Virus record (IMG/VR): IMGVR_UViG_3300018080_000165 | Coordinates: 1 to 64,000 of that record | DNA from: a virus | Reading direction: 5' to 3' (one strand) | Length of the DNA: 64,000 nt | The notes under the pieces: generated by a model | Told to the model about the DNA's origin: nothing | The model's input: only the letters and a program-made list of their open reading frames with translations | Database searches by the model: none | Program-made: the position numbers and the translations under genes | Shown here: in pieces, positions 29,824-38,764 of the stretch | Numbering within the stretch: position 1 is the stretch's first letter | Layout: each line of letters starts with the position of its first letter

Positions 29824-30932
29824 AGCGCGAACGCCTTTCTGTTCTTCTTCTGCCGCTTTTTCGCTTTATCCCCGGTGCGCTTCAGTTGGAGTTTTCCTTT
29901 GTGTACCTTCATCACATCGTTGTACAAGTCCTGCAAGACGTACTTGTCCATGTAGATTTTCTTGCAGAACTTCTCTCTCCCGTTGGCCTTGATCCCCTGA
30001 TAGGAGTAGGCGTGTCCCTTCTTTCGGACAATCCCGTATACCACGGCCATGGGAAGAAGGTCAAGCGCATTGTCGATGGTTCCCCCTTCCCGGTATCCAT
30101 ATGCCCGATTGTAGAAGTTGAAGAATCCCCGTTCGTTCGCGTTGCCGCCGGTCTTGTTCTTCACAACGACGAATCCCACCGTTGTTCCCACGGCCTGTTT
30201 CAACGTCTCCCCGCTTTCCTTGATTTCCTCATAGATGTAGCCTTTGCGGTACAGCTTCACGCAGACAGATGCCGCGTGTTCAAGCGCCTTTCCCCCCGGT
30301 GCCGTTTCAGGATCGCCGAACATCACGCCGATTTGAACACGGACTTGATTCAACAAAAGGATGGTCGATTTCGGCGTAGAAGAAAGCAAATCCTTCTTCA
30401 ATCGCGGAATCAGCTTACGCAGCATCTTGGACACGAAACGCGGGTGCATCCCGACACTGCTTTTCTCCATCTTCTTCTCGACTTCGAAGTGCGGTGTGAT
30501 AGCACCGATGGAATCGAAGATCACCAAGACTTGATCCCCCTCGTCCAACACATCGCAAACGATGTCCACGGACTGTTCGCTTGTCGTCGGCGACACGAGA
30601 AGGAACTTGTTCGGATCGGCGTCGAGGAACTTCAACCACTTCACATCGAAAGCGTTCTCCACATCGATGTAGACAACGTACCGCTTCTTAGGCTCTTTCT
30701 TGATGAACTTCGTGGCTCCGCAAATAGCGAGCGTGCTTTTATACGCGCTGTAGTGTCCTATGACTTCGTTTATCCGGCCTTCCACGAAGCCCCCGCCTAG
30801 AGCAATATCAAGGGAATGGCTCCCTGTGCTGAAACGCTTGATCGTCAATCCAAGTGCATCGCTGGCACGGACGATTGTTCCCCTACCGTAGCGTTTATTT
30901 ATGCGGTTCATCACAGTCTCTATCGACATCAC
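29820..30932 (-). CDS. recA: RecA/UvsX-like recombinase
   Basis: The 370-residue protein promotes strand exchange. The Walker A loop is an unusual GHYSAYKST (about 58-66), with Tyr before Lys as in UvsX-type proteins rather than GxxGxGKT. The Walker B strand is VLVIFDSIGAI, followed by a loop (EVKKMEKSSVGMHPRFVSKML) and the L2-region sequence (VGTTVGFVVVKNKTGGNANER). The C-terminus is Lys-rich and ends RKAFAL, a tag shared with other proteins here. It likely works with the polymerase, nucleases and SSB encoded alongside. Confidence 0.88.
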   Translation of the reverse strand: MMSIETVMNRINKRYGRGTIVRASDALGLTIKRFSTGSHSLDIALGGGFVEGRINEVIGHYSAYKSTLAICGATKFIKKEPKKRYVVYIDVENAFDVKWLKFLDADPNKFLLVSPTTSEQSVDIVCDVLDEGDQVLVIFDSIGAITPHFEVEKKMEKSSVGMHPRFVSKMLRKLIPRLKKDLLSSTPKSTILLLNQVRVQIGVMFGDPETAPGGKALEHAASVCVKLYRKGYIYEEIKESGETLKQAVGTTVGFVVVKNKTGGNANERGFFNFYNRAYGYREGGTIDNALDLLPMAVVYGIVRKKGHAYSYQGIKANGREKFCKKIYMDKYVLQDLYNDVMKVHKGKLQLKRTGDKAKKRQKKNRKAFAL

Positions 30933-30959
30933 GCTATCCCCTTTCTAAGAGAAACGAGT

Positions 30960-31232
30960 TTACGGGTAAACAAAGTATGGCATCTCTACGACACTTATTG
31001 AAGCTCCACTCTCATCTAACAACTCAACTATGTAAATCTTTTCTTTCACAGCTTTTTTTGAACCATAACTGTCTGCAAAGTGTTTCGAGAGAACTTCTTT
31101 TGCAGAAGCGTCTTCGCCGACAAATCTTGTCAACACAAGAGCAAAACCCTCGATCTCGTGAGCATAGATAACGTCAGGAGGAAGAGGGTTTAGACTTCTT
31201 CCTCCATAGGTAGTGGGTTTTTCTTCACACAT
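30960..31232 (-). CDS. Small unknown protein
   Basis: This encodes 90 residues from an ATG with AAGGAG upstream; an in-frame ATG at 31286 would add 18 residues. It is a mixed fold (VIYAHEIEGFALVLTRFVGED, then KIYIVELLDESGASISVVEMPYF). No motif is recognised. The gap to the polymerase gene (31233-31337) has no other convincing gene. Confidence 0.6.
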   Translation of the reverse strand: MCEEKPTTYGGRSLNPLPPDVIYAHEIEGFALVLTRFVGEDASAKEVLSKHFADSYGSKKAVKEKIYIVELLDESGASISVVEMPYFVYP

Positions 31233-31337
31233 CGAAATCTCCTTCTTATACTCCCTGTAGATGTTTTCTACGGCTTGCTTTAACATCTTGACAGTCAGCG
31301 TCCCACCCCCGGAGAGAAAAACTGTCCCATGATCTCA

Positions 31338-33245
31338 TTAGTTTTTCGCGGTAGCCCATGAGTCTCCGATCCCCACTGAAACCAGTAACGGAATCACAAG
31401 TTTCCTTGTCAGATTTGGCGGCGGTGTTTCCATGAGTCTTTGAACGACCTTCGCTGCTTCGTTCGCGTACTTCGCGGGAACTTCGAAGATCAATTCGTCG
31501 TGAATCTGCATAAGCATCCTGCACTTCATACTTTTCAACTCCTTGCTTGCATCGCAAAGGATCATCGCGTGCTTCAGCCAATCGGCGGCGGAACTCTGAA
31601 TCTGTGTGTTGATGCATTGCCTTTCAGCCGCCTTTCGTTCCCGGAATACTTCGCTGGAAATGTTCCTGATCCTGAAAGGACGGCCACAGATGTTCTTGAT
31701 GAAGCCCCTTTCCCGGCAGGATTCATAAAGCTGTTCCCGGTAGATCGGCACACCGTAATAGATGTTCCAATACTTGTCGATGATGTCTATCGCTTCTTCT
31801 TTCTCTATGAAGACGCCTTCAAGAATCAACTGTCTTTGGAGGGTGAACCACATTCCCTCGTATTGAAGAGCAAAATTGCAATTTTTAGCAATCATATAAG
31901 ACCGATCGTATTTTAATTCCGCCTTAATCTCATCCTTCGTTATTCCTTTAGGCAGCAATCCTGTTTCCACTCCCGTTTGGATGTGAATCGATATTCCCTT
32001 CCGAAAACAACGGAGCATCATTTTATCCAAACTGAAGATTGCCATAAGACGCAATTCAAGTTGTTCCATATCCGCGACAATCAGTTTGTTTCCAGGTTTC
32101 GGCACGAAGCATTCGCGGATATGAAGGATGTCCGTTTTAGAGGGAATCTGTTGAAGATTCGGGTTGGACGACGAAGACCGGGCCGTGCGCGCTCCCACTT
32201 GCGAATAGGTAGTATGAATCCTGTTGTTATCGTCGCAGTAGAGAAAGAGTCCCGTATCCGGCCCGGTAAATCTACGTAATGAGAGATAGGCGTTGTAGTT
32301 GACAATCTGTTTCACCAACGGATGTTCATCCAGCAAATACGCCAAGCAAACCTTGTCAACTTTCGGCCTGCCTGTGGGTGTCTTCTCCACAGGTTCCAAT
32401 CCCAATTTTCCGAAAAGAAACTTTCCTAGCTGTATCTTGGAATTGAGATTGAATTCCTTCCCGTTCTTTTGATAGACTTTGGCCGCACATTTGTCCATCT
32501 TATCTGCCAAAAGACGATCTATCCTCTTGATCCCTTTCGGATTCAGTCTGATTCCCCGGCGTTCCATGCGAATCACACCTGCGAGGCTTTCCATTTCCAT
32601 CTCGAAAAACTTTCGGCGCGTTCCTTTCAACAGCATGTTGCGAACGCCGTCAACGGTCCTGGCTTTGTACCCACGCTCATATGCGTCATAAAGTTTCCAC
32701 GTGGAGATAGCATCGTTACAGGCATAGGGAACAATTTCATCGATGTTCTTCATGTCCACACTGGACGTTTTTCTAAGCCGCATTCCGATAAGAACAGCGC
32801 GTTCCTTGAGCGCATTAGGTATTCTCTCGTCCCAACAGTGTCCCGCAATCATCGTGCAATAGATGGAGCGAAGATCGAACTTCACGCCGTGGTTCATAAC
32901 CATGTTGATGTCGTAGTTGGCATGATGCATTACCTTGGTGAGTCTTCTGTCCGCGAAGAAAGGTTCCAGCTTCTTCATAACGTACTGTGTGTCGAGATAC
33001 GCCGGATCGAAGCTGGATAGAGGGATTCCCCATGCACGATTCTTTCGCGCGATGGATATGAACATCACACGTCCACGGTCAATAACCAACCCCTCTTTCT
33101 TAAAAGTCTTCTTTCCGCCCGGAGCATATGTCTCCGTGTCGAAAGCAAAAGCCCGCCAGAACGGATTCTTGCGCTTGCTGACTTCCTCAAGATATTCACA
33201 CAGAAGACGCAAGTCCTTCTTCGTCTTGACAGTCTTTATCTTCAT
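31338..33245 (-). CDS. polA: Family A DNA polymerase with 3'-5' exonuclease
   Basis: The 635-residue protein has both domains and lacks the 5' nuclease. Exonuclease motifs are FDTET (35-39), HHANYD (107-112) and YACNDA (about 173). The polymerase motif A is VADMEQLELRLMA, with the steric-gate Glu; motif B is IAKNCNFALQYEG; motif C is MQIHDELIF. It replicates the phage DNA. Motif B has Ala and Gln where GL/IYG is usual, which could matter for templates containing modified guanine. It overlaps the next upstream gene by four bases. Confidence 0.93.
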   Translation of the reverse strand: MKIKTVKTKKDLRLLCEYLEEVSKRKNPFWRAFAFDTETYAPGGKKTFKKEGLVIDRGRVMFISIARKNRAWGIPLSSFDPAYLDTQYVMKKLEPFFADRRLTKVMHHANYDINMVMNHGVKFDLRSIYCTMIAGHCWDERIPNALKERAVLIGMRLRKTSSVDMKNIDEIVPYACNDAISTWKLYDAYERGYKARTVDGVRNMLLKGTRRKFFEMEMESLAGVIRMERRGIRLNPKGIKRIDRLLADKMDKCAAKVYQKNGKEFNLNSKIQLGKFLFGKLGLEPVEKTPTGRPKVDKVCLAYLLDEHPLVKQIVNYNAYLSLRRFTGPDTGLFLYCDDNNRIHTTYSQVGARTARSSSSNPNLQQIPSKTDILHIRECFVPKPGNKLIVADMEQLELRLMAIFSLDKMMLRCFRKGISIHIQTGVETGLLPKGITKDEIKAELKYDRSYMIAKNCNFALQYEGMWFTLQRQLILEGVFIEKEEAIDIIDKYWNIYYGVPIYREQLYESCRERGFIKNICGRPFRIRNISSEVFRERKAAERQCINTQIQSSAADWLKHAMILCDASKELKSMKCRMLMQIHDELIFEVPAKYANEAAKVVQRLMETPPPNLTRKLVIPLLVSVGIGDSWATAKN

Positions 33246-33670
33246 CGTCCTCTTCCTCTCTTCTTTCTAGGCGGAGGACCAAACTTGTTTCGGTATTGAG
33301 GGCTTCCGGGCGTGATGATACCTCCCGCATTCGGCTTTGTCTTCATCGCGGCTGCTTGCGTGATTTGCTTCAGGTTCACCACATGCGCTTGAAGCAAAGA
33401 CCGATGTAGTTGGATGTTCTCGCCGGGAATGTTGCTGTCATGGACGATCTTCATGTTGAACAATCCGACGCTGTTGATGTTGTCTTCGTACAGAATGCTC
33501 AAGCACGTGAAGTAGGAGATTCCTTCACGAAGGGTGACAACGGTACTATACTTTTGCTTTTCCTTTTCTTCTTCGTCTTGGTTTGGTACTCCCATGAGAA
33601 TGTCGATTGACTTGACTTTCCCCGATGACTTCGGCGGCTCCTCTTGCGGCGTTTTTTCTTCCTCGCTCAT
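33242..33670 (-). CDS. Unknown protein upstream of polA
   Basis: The 142-residue protein has an acidic N-terminus (SEEEKTPQEEPPKSSGKVK), a beta-rich middle (YSTVVTLREGISYFTCLSILYED) and a basic end (RNKFGPPPRKKRGRGR). It is coupled to polA by ATGA overlap. Possibly a polymerase accessory factor, by position only. Confidence 0.55.
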   Translation of the reverse strand: MSEEEKTPQEEPPKSSGKVKSIDILMGVPNQDEEEKEKQKYSTVVTLREGISYFTCLSILYEDNINSVGLFNMKIVHDSNIPGENIQLHRSLLQAHVVNLKQITQAAAMKTKPNAGGIITPGSPQYRNKFGPPPRKKRGRGR

Positions 33671-33902
33671 TGGAATCGTCCTTTACTTTCAACTTGGCCA
33701 AGTGTTTTCTCAACCTTCTGAGGGTTGTCGGAGTGAATCCGTCCATACGCCCGATGTAAACATATCCAGGTTGTGCTTCTCCGTCGTTCAGCGTCTCCCT
33801 TCGATTGCGCCACATCTCAATAGAAACACGAAGAAAAGCGTGAGAATCAAACTTCTTCTCCCTCAGTCGAAACACTGGAATCGTCTTTATCTTTTTTGCC
33901 AT
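33546..33902 (-). CDS. Basic protein, long overlap with the next gene
   Basis: The 118-residue protein has a folded first part (IPVFRLREKKFDSHAFLRVSIEMW, then YVYIGRMDGFTPTTLRRLRKHL). Its last 40 residues are basic and overlap 33242-33670 by 125 bases in another frame. The overlap is long for this genome, so the true C-terminus could be shorter through a frameshift. No known family. Confidence 0.5.
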   Translation of the reverse strand: MAKKIKTIPVFRLREKKFDSHAFLRVSIEMWRNRRETLNDGEAQPGYVYIGRMDGFTPTTLRRLRKHLAKLKVKDDSNERGRKNAARGAAEVIGESQVNRHSHGSTKPRRRRKGKAKV

Positions 33903-33914
33903 CGCTTTTCCCTT

Positions 33915-33965
33915 AAAAGTAGGGACAGGGTGGAAGAGGCTCGCAACTCAACCACCCTGTTCCCC
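33915..33965 (-). terminator. Hairpin terminator after the SSB gene
   Basis: ACAGGGTGG pairs with CCACCCTGT (33952-33960 with 33925-33933), flanked by GGG/CCC, and on the minus strand is followed by TACTTTTAAG. It lies directly downstream of the SSB-like gene and upstream of 33546-33902. Confidence 0.55.
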
Positions 33966-33996
33966 GAGACACCCCCATTTAGGTAGGAGAGGATGT

Positions 33997-34965
33997 CTAA
34001 TCCTCGTCCATCTCCGCGCCTTCGCTCAGACGGCCACGAATGACCTTCTTTGCTTCCTTACTCTTTAGCGGAGCGTAGTATTTCTTGAACCTCTTCGTGA
34101 GATTCGGCAGTTTCTTTTCGTCGGCCTTTGCCGGACTCTTCTTTTCCGGCCAGAAAGTGTAGGCCACATTCCGCCGTTCCCCGGTTCGGCTGACTTCAAC
34201 GAGCCACAGAGGCAGCTTGTCCTTTTTCTTCTTGCGGATCATCTGAATCTGTTTGTGCCGCGCTTCGTTGACTTCGTAGAATCTCGAATTCATCCTCACG
34301 ACTTTCTTCGTCGCTCTCGAACGATATTTAGTGAAGTCAACGACTTCGTACAGGAAGACGACGGAACGAGGGATATTCTGTTGACAGAACAGACACGAGT
34401 CTTTTTCCGAACAAGTGTACTTCGGAAAGACAGCCTTTCCCCCTCTGCTGCGAGACGGAACCGTGTGCATGAACAGCATGGCAATCGGTTCGTTGCTGCG
34501 AAAGCGGAAAGTCTTCTTGTCCTCCTTCTCGGTGAGATAGGTCACAGGACGAAAACTTGCAGCGACTTCTTTCTGATGTGTTTTTAGGCGGCGATCCGCC
34601 TTCTTCCCACGATGATACCAACCTTCATCGTCGTCTTCCTTGTCTTCGTCCTCACTTTCCTCATCCTCATCCTCATCCTCTTCGTCTTCCTCATCCTCCT
34701 CATCTTCGTCTTCTTCGTCTTCCTCATCCTCGTCCTCTTCCTCTTCATCCTCCTCGTCTTCTTCATCCTCCTCTTCGTCCTCTTCCTCTTCTTCGTCTTC
34801 CTCCTCTTCGTCCTCTTCGTCCTCTTCATCTTCTTCAACTTCAACTTCTTCGTCGTCGTCTTCTTCCTCTTCGTCCTCTTCATCTTCGACAGGACGAGCA
34901 GCCTTGCGCTTCTTTTTCTTCGTCTTTTTCCGTGACTTCTTACTTCGGCGAGTCCTTTTTGCCAT
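33997..34965 (-). CDS. Putative single-stranded-DNA-binding protein with acidic block
   Basis: This encodes 322 residues from an ATG with AAGGAG upstream. Residues 1-25 are Lys/Arg; residues 27-115 are almost only Glu and Asp; the rest is a folded domain beginning GWYHRGKKADRRLKTHQK. That domain has CSEKDSCLFCQQ (a zinc-site pattern like phage gp32-type SSBs), many aromatic and basic residues (VVRMNSRFYEVNEARHKQI) and a closing basic helix. Its location between primase and polymerase supports SSB. The acidic tail of known SSBs is C-terminal; here the acidic block is N-terminal. Function is inferred. Confidence 0.5.
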   Translation of the reverse strand: MAKRTRRSKKSRKKTKKKKRKAARPVEDEEDEEEEDDDEEVEVEEDEEDEEDEEEEDEEEEEDEEEDEEDEEDEEEEDEDEEDEEDEDEEDEEDEEDEDEDEESEDEDKEDDDEGWYHRGKKADRRLKTHQKEVAASFRPVTYLTEKEDKKTFRFRSNEPIAMLFMHTVPSRSRGGKAVFPKYTCSEKDSCLFCQQNIPRSVVFLYEVVDFTKYRSRATKKVVRMNSRFYEVNEARHKQIQMIRKKKKDKLPLWLVEVSRTGERRNVAYTFWPEKKSPAKADEKKLPNLTKRFKKYYAPLKSKEAKKVIRGRLSEGAEMDED

Positions 34966-35128
34966 GACTGCGTGCTCCTTTCTCTCTGTATGCCTCGACA
35001 ATCTCCCGCAACGTTCTTGCCACTGACGGCCTTCCCCCGTCCCGTTTGGCCCGTTCCTTCGCTTCACGCTTCAGAAAAGCAAACTGTTCCTTGCTGAACT
35101 GACCCATGTAGCGGATAAAAGCGGACAC
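34940..35128 (-). CDS. Small basic helical protein, possible ribbon-helix-helix
   Basis: I start at GTG with AAGGGGG upstream, giving 62 residues; an ATG seven codons later has no RBS. Sequence KEQFAFLKREAKERAKRDGG, then SVARTLREIVEAYREKG, is in the style of small CopG/ribbon-helix-helix regulators. It is the first gene after the promoter at 35163-35190, so it could regulate the operon. Confidence 0.5.
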   Translation of the reverse strand: MSAFIRYMGQFSKEQFAFLKREAKERAKRDGGRPSVARTLREIVEAYREKGARSHGKKDSPK

Positions 35129-35162
35129 ACTTCCCCCTTCCTGCCGACGTAAGCCAGTCCAC

Positions 35163-35190
35163 ACTATAGCAGACTGATAGCGTGCTGCAA
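35163..35190 (-). promoter_or_regulatory. Promoter TTGCAG-N16-TATAGT
   Basis: The -35 TTGCAG (35185-35190) and -10 TATAGT (35163-35168) are 16 bases apart, in a gene gap between primase and the SSB operon. Its form resembles the RNA promoter at 19366-19393 (TTGCAC-N16-TATAAT). It would drive the 34940 and SSB genes and those below. Confidence 0.6.
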
Positions 35191-35209
35191 GCAGTAAAAA
35201 CATATTCTC

Positions 35210-36163
35210 CTAAACTCCTAGCCAGTTGGAACTTGTGAGGGCTTTAATGATCTGGAGATGGCTGCAAGAGCCAGGGTCTTCTTCCGGCCAGCGAACGTGC
35301 TTCAGGGGGCAGGAGCTACCCAATGTCATTTCCAGTATCGTCGTTCCCTCGTTGCCGTCCTCGTCATTGTCCAGTCCACCAACGAACGGTCCACCGATCT
35401 CCCGCAACTGTTTAACTTGGGCCTTTGAAACTTTGCAGTTCCCCAACCCGACGCCCAACATCCGGGTCTGCTTGTACGTCTGACTCACTCGTATGGCATC
35501 GATTTCGCCCTCCACAATGACGTAGGCCAACGGTTCGTATCTCTGCCACTTCATGTGGCCAAAAAAGAGATGGTTGCTTTTCTTCAGCCCGAAGTATGGC
35601 ATGTATCGTGGGATGCCGCTTTTGTTCACAATCGATCTTCCAGTGCATCCATAGAAATTCCCATCCGAATCATACCACGGAAACATCACACGATACTGTT
35701 CAAGATCGTAGCCAATCTCGTGAAAAGTCTTGGTTAGTGTACCGGATTTTCGGTACAACACCCCACGCTGCCGAAGGTACGCATGAGCGAGTTCGAGATT
35801 CTCTCTTGACGTGAAGGGCGCATATCTCGAAGGCAAGACGATCTCGATTTGCTTCTTGTCTTTGCACGCGAAAAGAAGATTCTCCCTGTCAGTGAGTTCT
35901 ATCCCGTACTCACCAAAGTCCTCTATGAACTCAAGCGCCTTCTCAAGAGTGAACTTCTTCAGTCGAGCTACGAGCGTGAGGAGCGTGCCGGAAGCCCTGC
36001 ACCCGTAGCAATTGAATATCAGTTTCTCCGTGCTCACGCCGAACGAAGGACGATGCTCGTCATGGAAGGGACAAAGGCCGGTTATCTCGTTCCCCCTTGA
36101 AGTCATCTTCAGCCGCTCGATCTTCAACGTGTCCAACAAAAACATGAGTTCGTCACTTTCCAT
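35210..36163 (-). CDS. DnaG-like primase (CHC2 zinc finger plus TOPRIM)
   Basis: This encodes 317 residues from an ATG after GGAG. The N-terminal zinc finger reads CPFHDEHRPSF...FNCYGC (about 28-57), the CHC2 pattern with Cys-His-Cys-Cys ligands. The middle has GRSIVNKSGIPRYM. The TOPRIM motif is YVIVEGEIDAI, with GLGNCKVS and GLDNDEDGNEG giving the acidic D-x-D. It makes RNA primers with the DnaB-like helicase encoded just upstream. There is no extra helicase domain. Confidence 0.88.
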   Translation of the reverse strand: MESDELMFLLDTLKIERLKMTSRGNEITGLCPFHDEHRPSFGVSTEKLIFNCYGCRASGTLLTLVARLKKFTLEKALEFIEDFGEYGIELTDRENLLFACKDKKQIEIVLPSRYAPFTSRENLELAHAYLRQRGVLYRKSGTLTKTFHEIGYDLEQYRVMFPWYDSDGNFYGCTGRSIVNKSGIPRYMPYFGLKKSNHLFFGHMKWQRYEPLAYVIVEGEIDAIRVSQTYKQTRMLGVGLGNCKVSKAQVKQLREIGGPFVGGLDNDEDGNEGTTILEMTLGSSCPLKHVRWPEEDPGSCSHLQIIKALTSSNWLGV

Positions 36164-36173
36164 CACGTTCTCC

Positions 36174-36614
36174 TCAAAACGAATTAGAGGCTTCCCCATG
36201 TTTAGCGTGCCATTGACTATGGTGTGCAACACAAAGCCATCTTACGTTAAGTGGTTTAGCGTAATCGTCGTGATGTGCATGAACTTTTTTTGATCCACAA
36301 ATTACACACGGTTGACGAGATAACTTCCCATTTTTAATAGCACGAAAAACAATGCATGTAGCCTTATTCTTATTCGGATAGCGTATTACATACTTTTTAC
36401 CGTAATCTGGCGATTGTCTATTTCCCCGTTTTCTATCGAACGCCCGATAATACTCAATCCGTTTAAGTCTGTTTGCTTTAACATCTTTTTTCGTACATTT
36501 CTTACACTTATTCACACACCCGTCGCGCATTTCTCTGTGCGCATAAAAATCACACAGCTTTTGTCGCTTCCCACACTTGAAACATATTTTCGTTTTTTTC
36601 GTTTTTTTCTTCAT
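36174..36614 (-). CDS. HNH-type zinc protein, AT-rich insert
   Basis: The 146-residue protein follows an ideal GGAGG. The N-terminus has CFKCGKRQKLCDFY and CKKCTKKD zinc sites; the C-terminus reads CVICGSKKVHAHHDDYAKPLNVRWLC, then HHSQWHAKHGE, a variant HNH (H-H-D...C...H-H) common in phages. Base composition is clearly more AT-rich than its neighbours, a sign of recent arrival. It lies between the primase and the PD-(D/E)XK-like gene; endonuclease activity is inferred. Confidence 0.68.
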   Translation of the reverse strand: MKKKTKKTKICFKCGKRQKLCDFYAHREMRDGCVNKCKKCTKKDVKANRLKRIEYYRAFDRKRGNRQSPDYGKKYVIRYPNKNKATCIVFRAIKNGKLSRQPCVICGSKKVHAHHDDYAKPLNVRWLCVAHHSQWHAKHGEASNSF

Positions 36615-36653
36615 CTCAACACCTCCTGCCTTTCTATGTACAAAAGTATTTTC

Positions 36654-37475
36654 TCAGAAAGGAGCTACGTCGTCCGGTTTTTTCGCCAACAGTTCGGGAA
36701 ACTCCTTGAATCCCTTCGGCCTAGTGTATGAGTACACAGGAAACGAATGCACAGGAAACGACACGTCCTCGAATCGAACTTCAGCACCTTCCACAACACG
36801 ATTCGGAGATTTCACAACATACTCATCCCATTCTGCTATATCGAAACACAAGTCCTCCACAAACGCTTGAAAAGGCGCGTCTCTCAGCTTCTCCAGAAAA
36901 CGGTGTCCGATCTGAATCACTTTATACTCCTCTCCCTTTTCATTGCGCCAAGTCTGATACTCCCGATAATAGCACGTATCCGGCTCCTCTCGGCAAATAC
37001 GGTCTATGATCGTCCAATGAATGATGTCCAAGCACTTGACGCTGGCTAGGACTCTCTCGATCATGTGCCGGACGTTCTTGGACTCTTTCACCAAATTGAG
37101 AGCCGTGTACGTCCACAGGTAGTACACCACCTGATAGTTCTCCCCCTCGTAAGCATGTTCCTTTACGAGTTCTTCGTACAAGTCGAATTGCATACTGGAC
37201 AACTTGAAACAATGACTTCTCTGTGCCGCTTTGCTTTCGATATACGTCCTAGTGCCGCTGTTGAGAAGATCGGGACAAAGGTCGTTGTCCGAATCCGTGG
37301 TCAGACGCTTCCACCGGTTTCCGCCGATCACAAGAGACAGGCGTTCGAAAATCTCCCCCGTAAGCTGCGCCGCGAACTGAGGCTTATTCACTTTGTTCCT
37401 CAACGTGATTCCAGGAAACAGATATGACCCATCCGCGTCACGTTTCCTGTAACGCCGCGTCACTCGTATGTTCAT
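36654..37475 (-). CDS. Putative PD-(D/E)XK-type protein
   Basis: This encodes 273 residues. LCPDLLNSGTRTYIESKAAQ near 67-85 fits a PD...E-x-K active site (D in CPD, E-x-K in ESK), with a preceding Glu in GEIFERLS. The rest is helical with many aromatics (YQVVYYLWTYTALN). It ends DVAPF. It sits between helicase and primase genes, so a replication/recombination nuclease is likely but unproven. Confidence 0.5.
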   Translation of the reverse strand: MNIRVTRRYRKRDADGSYLFPGITLRNKVNKPQFAAQLTGEIFERLSLVIGGNRWKRLTTDSDNDLCPDLLNSGTRTYIESKAAQRSHCFKLSSMQFDLYEELVKEHAYEGENYQVVYYLWTYTALNLVKESKNVRHMIERVLASVKCLDIIHWTIIDRICREEPDTCYYREYQTWRNEKGEEYKVIQIGHRFLEKLRDAPFQAFVEDLCFDIAEWDEYVVKSPNRVVEGAEVRFEDVSFPVHSFPVYSYTRPKGFKEFPELLAKKPDDVAPF

Positions 37476-37478
37476 GGC

Positions 37479-38753
37479 TCACTCCATGATTTTGCGCATC
37501 TTGAACATCTTCCCTTTCTTCCCGCCCCGTGCTGCCCCTATTTCGCCAAGGTCAACAGGCTTCATGTTCATGTTGATGTGAACTTCCCCGTACTGCGTGT
37601 TCCTTCCCTTGATGATCTTGAGCACTCTAAACGGCCTATCTCTTCCTTCAGGCGCGATTAGTTCCAACACGATGTCCGATTCCTGTCCCACGGTATCGGA
37701 CCAAGAAAGCGTTGCCACGCCGCCGCCTTTCTTCTTCCCTTCGGCTTGACGGTTCAACTGAACGGTTTGTAGGAAGAGAACTTTCCTAGCTTTCGCAATG
37801 CGCTTCGCTGTTCGAACGACCTTTATCAAGCGTTGGACTTCATCCCGAACGCCCGTGACTTCGTAGTGATAGATTCCGTCCACGAGAACAACATCGGGAC
37901 CAAAGTTGTCGATCTCCCGCACAAGGCTGTCCAATCCTTGCGCCTCTATACTTTCTTCCCCGACGATCTGAATGACACCGCTGCACTTCTTCCTTGCCCG
38001 CAAACGCTTCTTGTATCGCTTTCTCTGGACGGGCTTCAAGGAACCACTCAGGAAATCCGTCCAGTTTAGTCTCGCGTCTATCGCGTCCAAACGATCCTCA
38101 AACTCTTGTTCGGACATTTCCTTTGTGATAATCAGCACCTTCGCCCCGCTCCAAAAGTAATGCAGCGCGAACTTCAACAAGAGCCAACTCTTTCCGATGC
38201 CGAGACGTGCCGCTATCGTGATAAGATTTTCAGGTCGAAGAGATATGATGTACTTGTTCAATTTCGGATACGGTGTATCAAAAACATCTCCGCTCATAAG
38301 CTGCTTCCTTCGTCGCACCACGGCGTTCTTGTAGCGCAACGTTCCTTTTTTCTTCCAATCGAGCGCCTTTGACGACGTGTGCAATGCCGTTGTTTCCAAC
38401 CCTATCCGCAATTCGGAAATCGCTTTCGATACATCGCCTTGATCGATCAAAGGCGATATGTTTTTGCTGAGTTCCTTCAAGCGAATCAGGTTCTCACGCT
38501 CGACTAGTTGATCGCAGTAATACTCCATCCCTTCCTTCGTAGTGACAATCTTGAAGTCCTTGAACTTCCGCTTGAACGCGGCCTTGCTAGGCGGCTTGCC
38601 GTACTTCTCTTCGAAGTCTTGCAGAAAATTGAAATGCGCCGTGTACGTGTGGAACATGTCGCTCACGAATCCATACGCAGCAAACTTCGCTCTCGTTGCC
38701 TTGTTTCCGCGAAGCCAACGCGAGAGCACAAGGCGTTCAATGTTGACAGCCAC
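37479..38753 (-). CDS. Replicative DnaB-like helicase
   Basis: The real start is GTG at 38753, with AGGAGG seven bases upstream, giving 424 residues; the longer frame is a shadow of the upstream gene. The N-terminal 110 residues are helical (the DnaB-N type). Walker A is ARLGIGKSW (about 185-193), with LIITKEMSEQEFEDRLDA after it (H1a). Walker B is VLVDGIYHYE, and RQAEGKKKGGGVATLSWSD is the loop/H4 region. It unwinds DNA with the primase and is loaded by the 39775-40386 protein. Confidence 0.85.
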   Translation of the reverse strand: MAVNIERLVLSRWLRGNKATRAKFAAYGFVSDMFHTYTAHFNFLQDFEEKYGKPPSKAAFKRKFKDFKIVTTKEGMEYYCDQLVERENLIRLKELSKNISPLIDQGDVSKAISELRIGLETTALHTSSKALDWKKKGTLRYKNAVVRRRKQLMSGDVFDTPYPKLNKYIISLRPENLITIAARLGIGKSWLLLKFALHYFWSGAKVLIITKEMSEQEFEDRLDAIDARLNWTDFLSGSLKPVQRKRYKKRLRARKKCSGVIQIVGEESIEAQGLDSLVREIDNFGPDVVLVDGIYHYEVTGVRDEVQRLIKVVRTAKRIAKARKVLFLQTVQLNRQAEGKKKGGGVATLSWSDTVGQESDIVLELIAPEGRDRPFRVLKIIKGRNTQYGEVHINMNMKPVDLGEIGAARGGKKGKMFKMRKIME

Positions 38754-38764
38754 GCGGTTTCCTC

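Noticed and set aside
31246-31617. 123-residue frame overlapping the polymerase end
   Set aside because: It overlaps the polA coding end in another frame; at most a short piece could be real.
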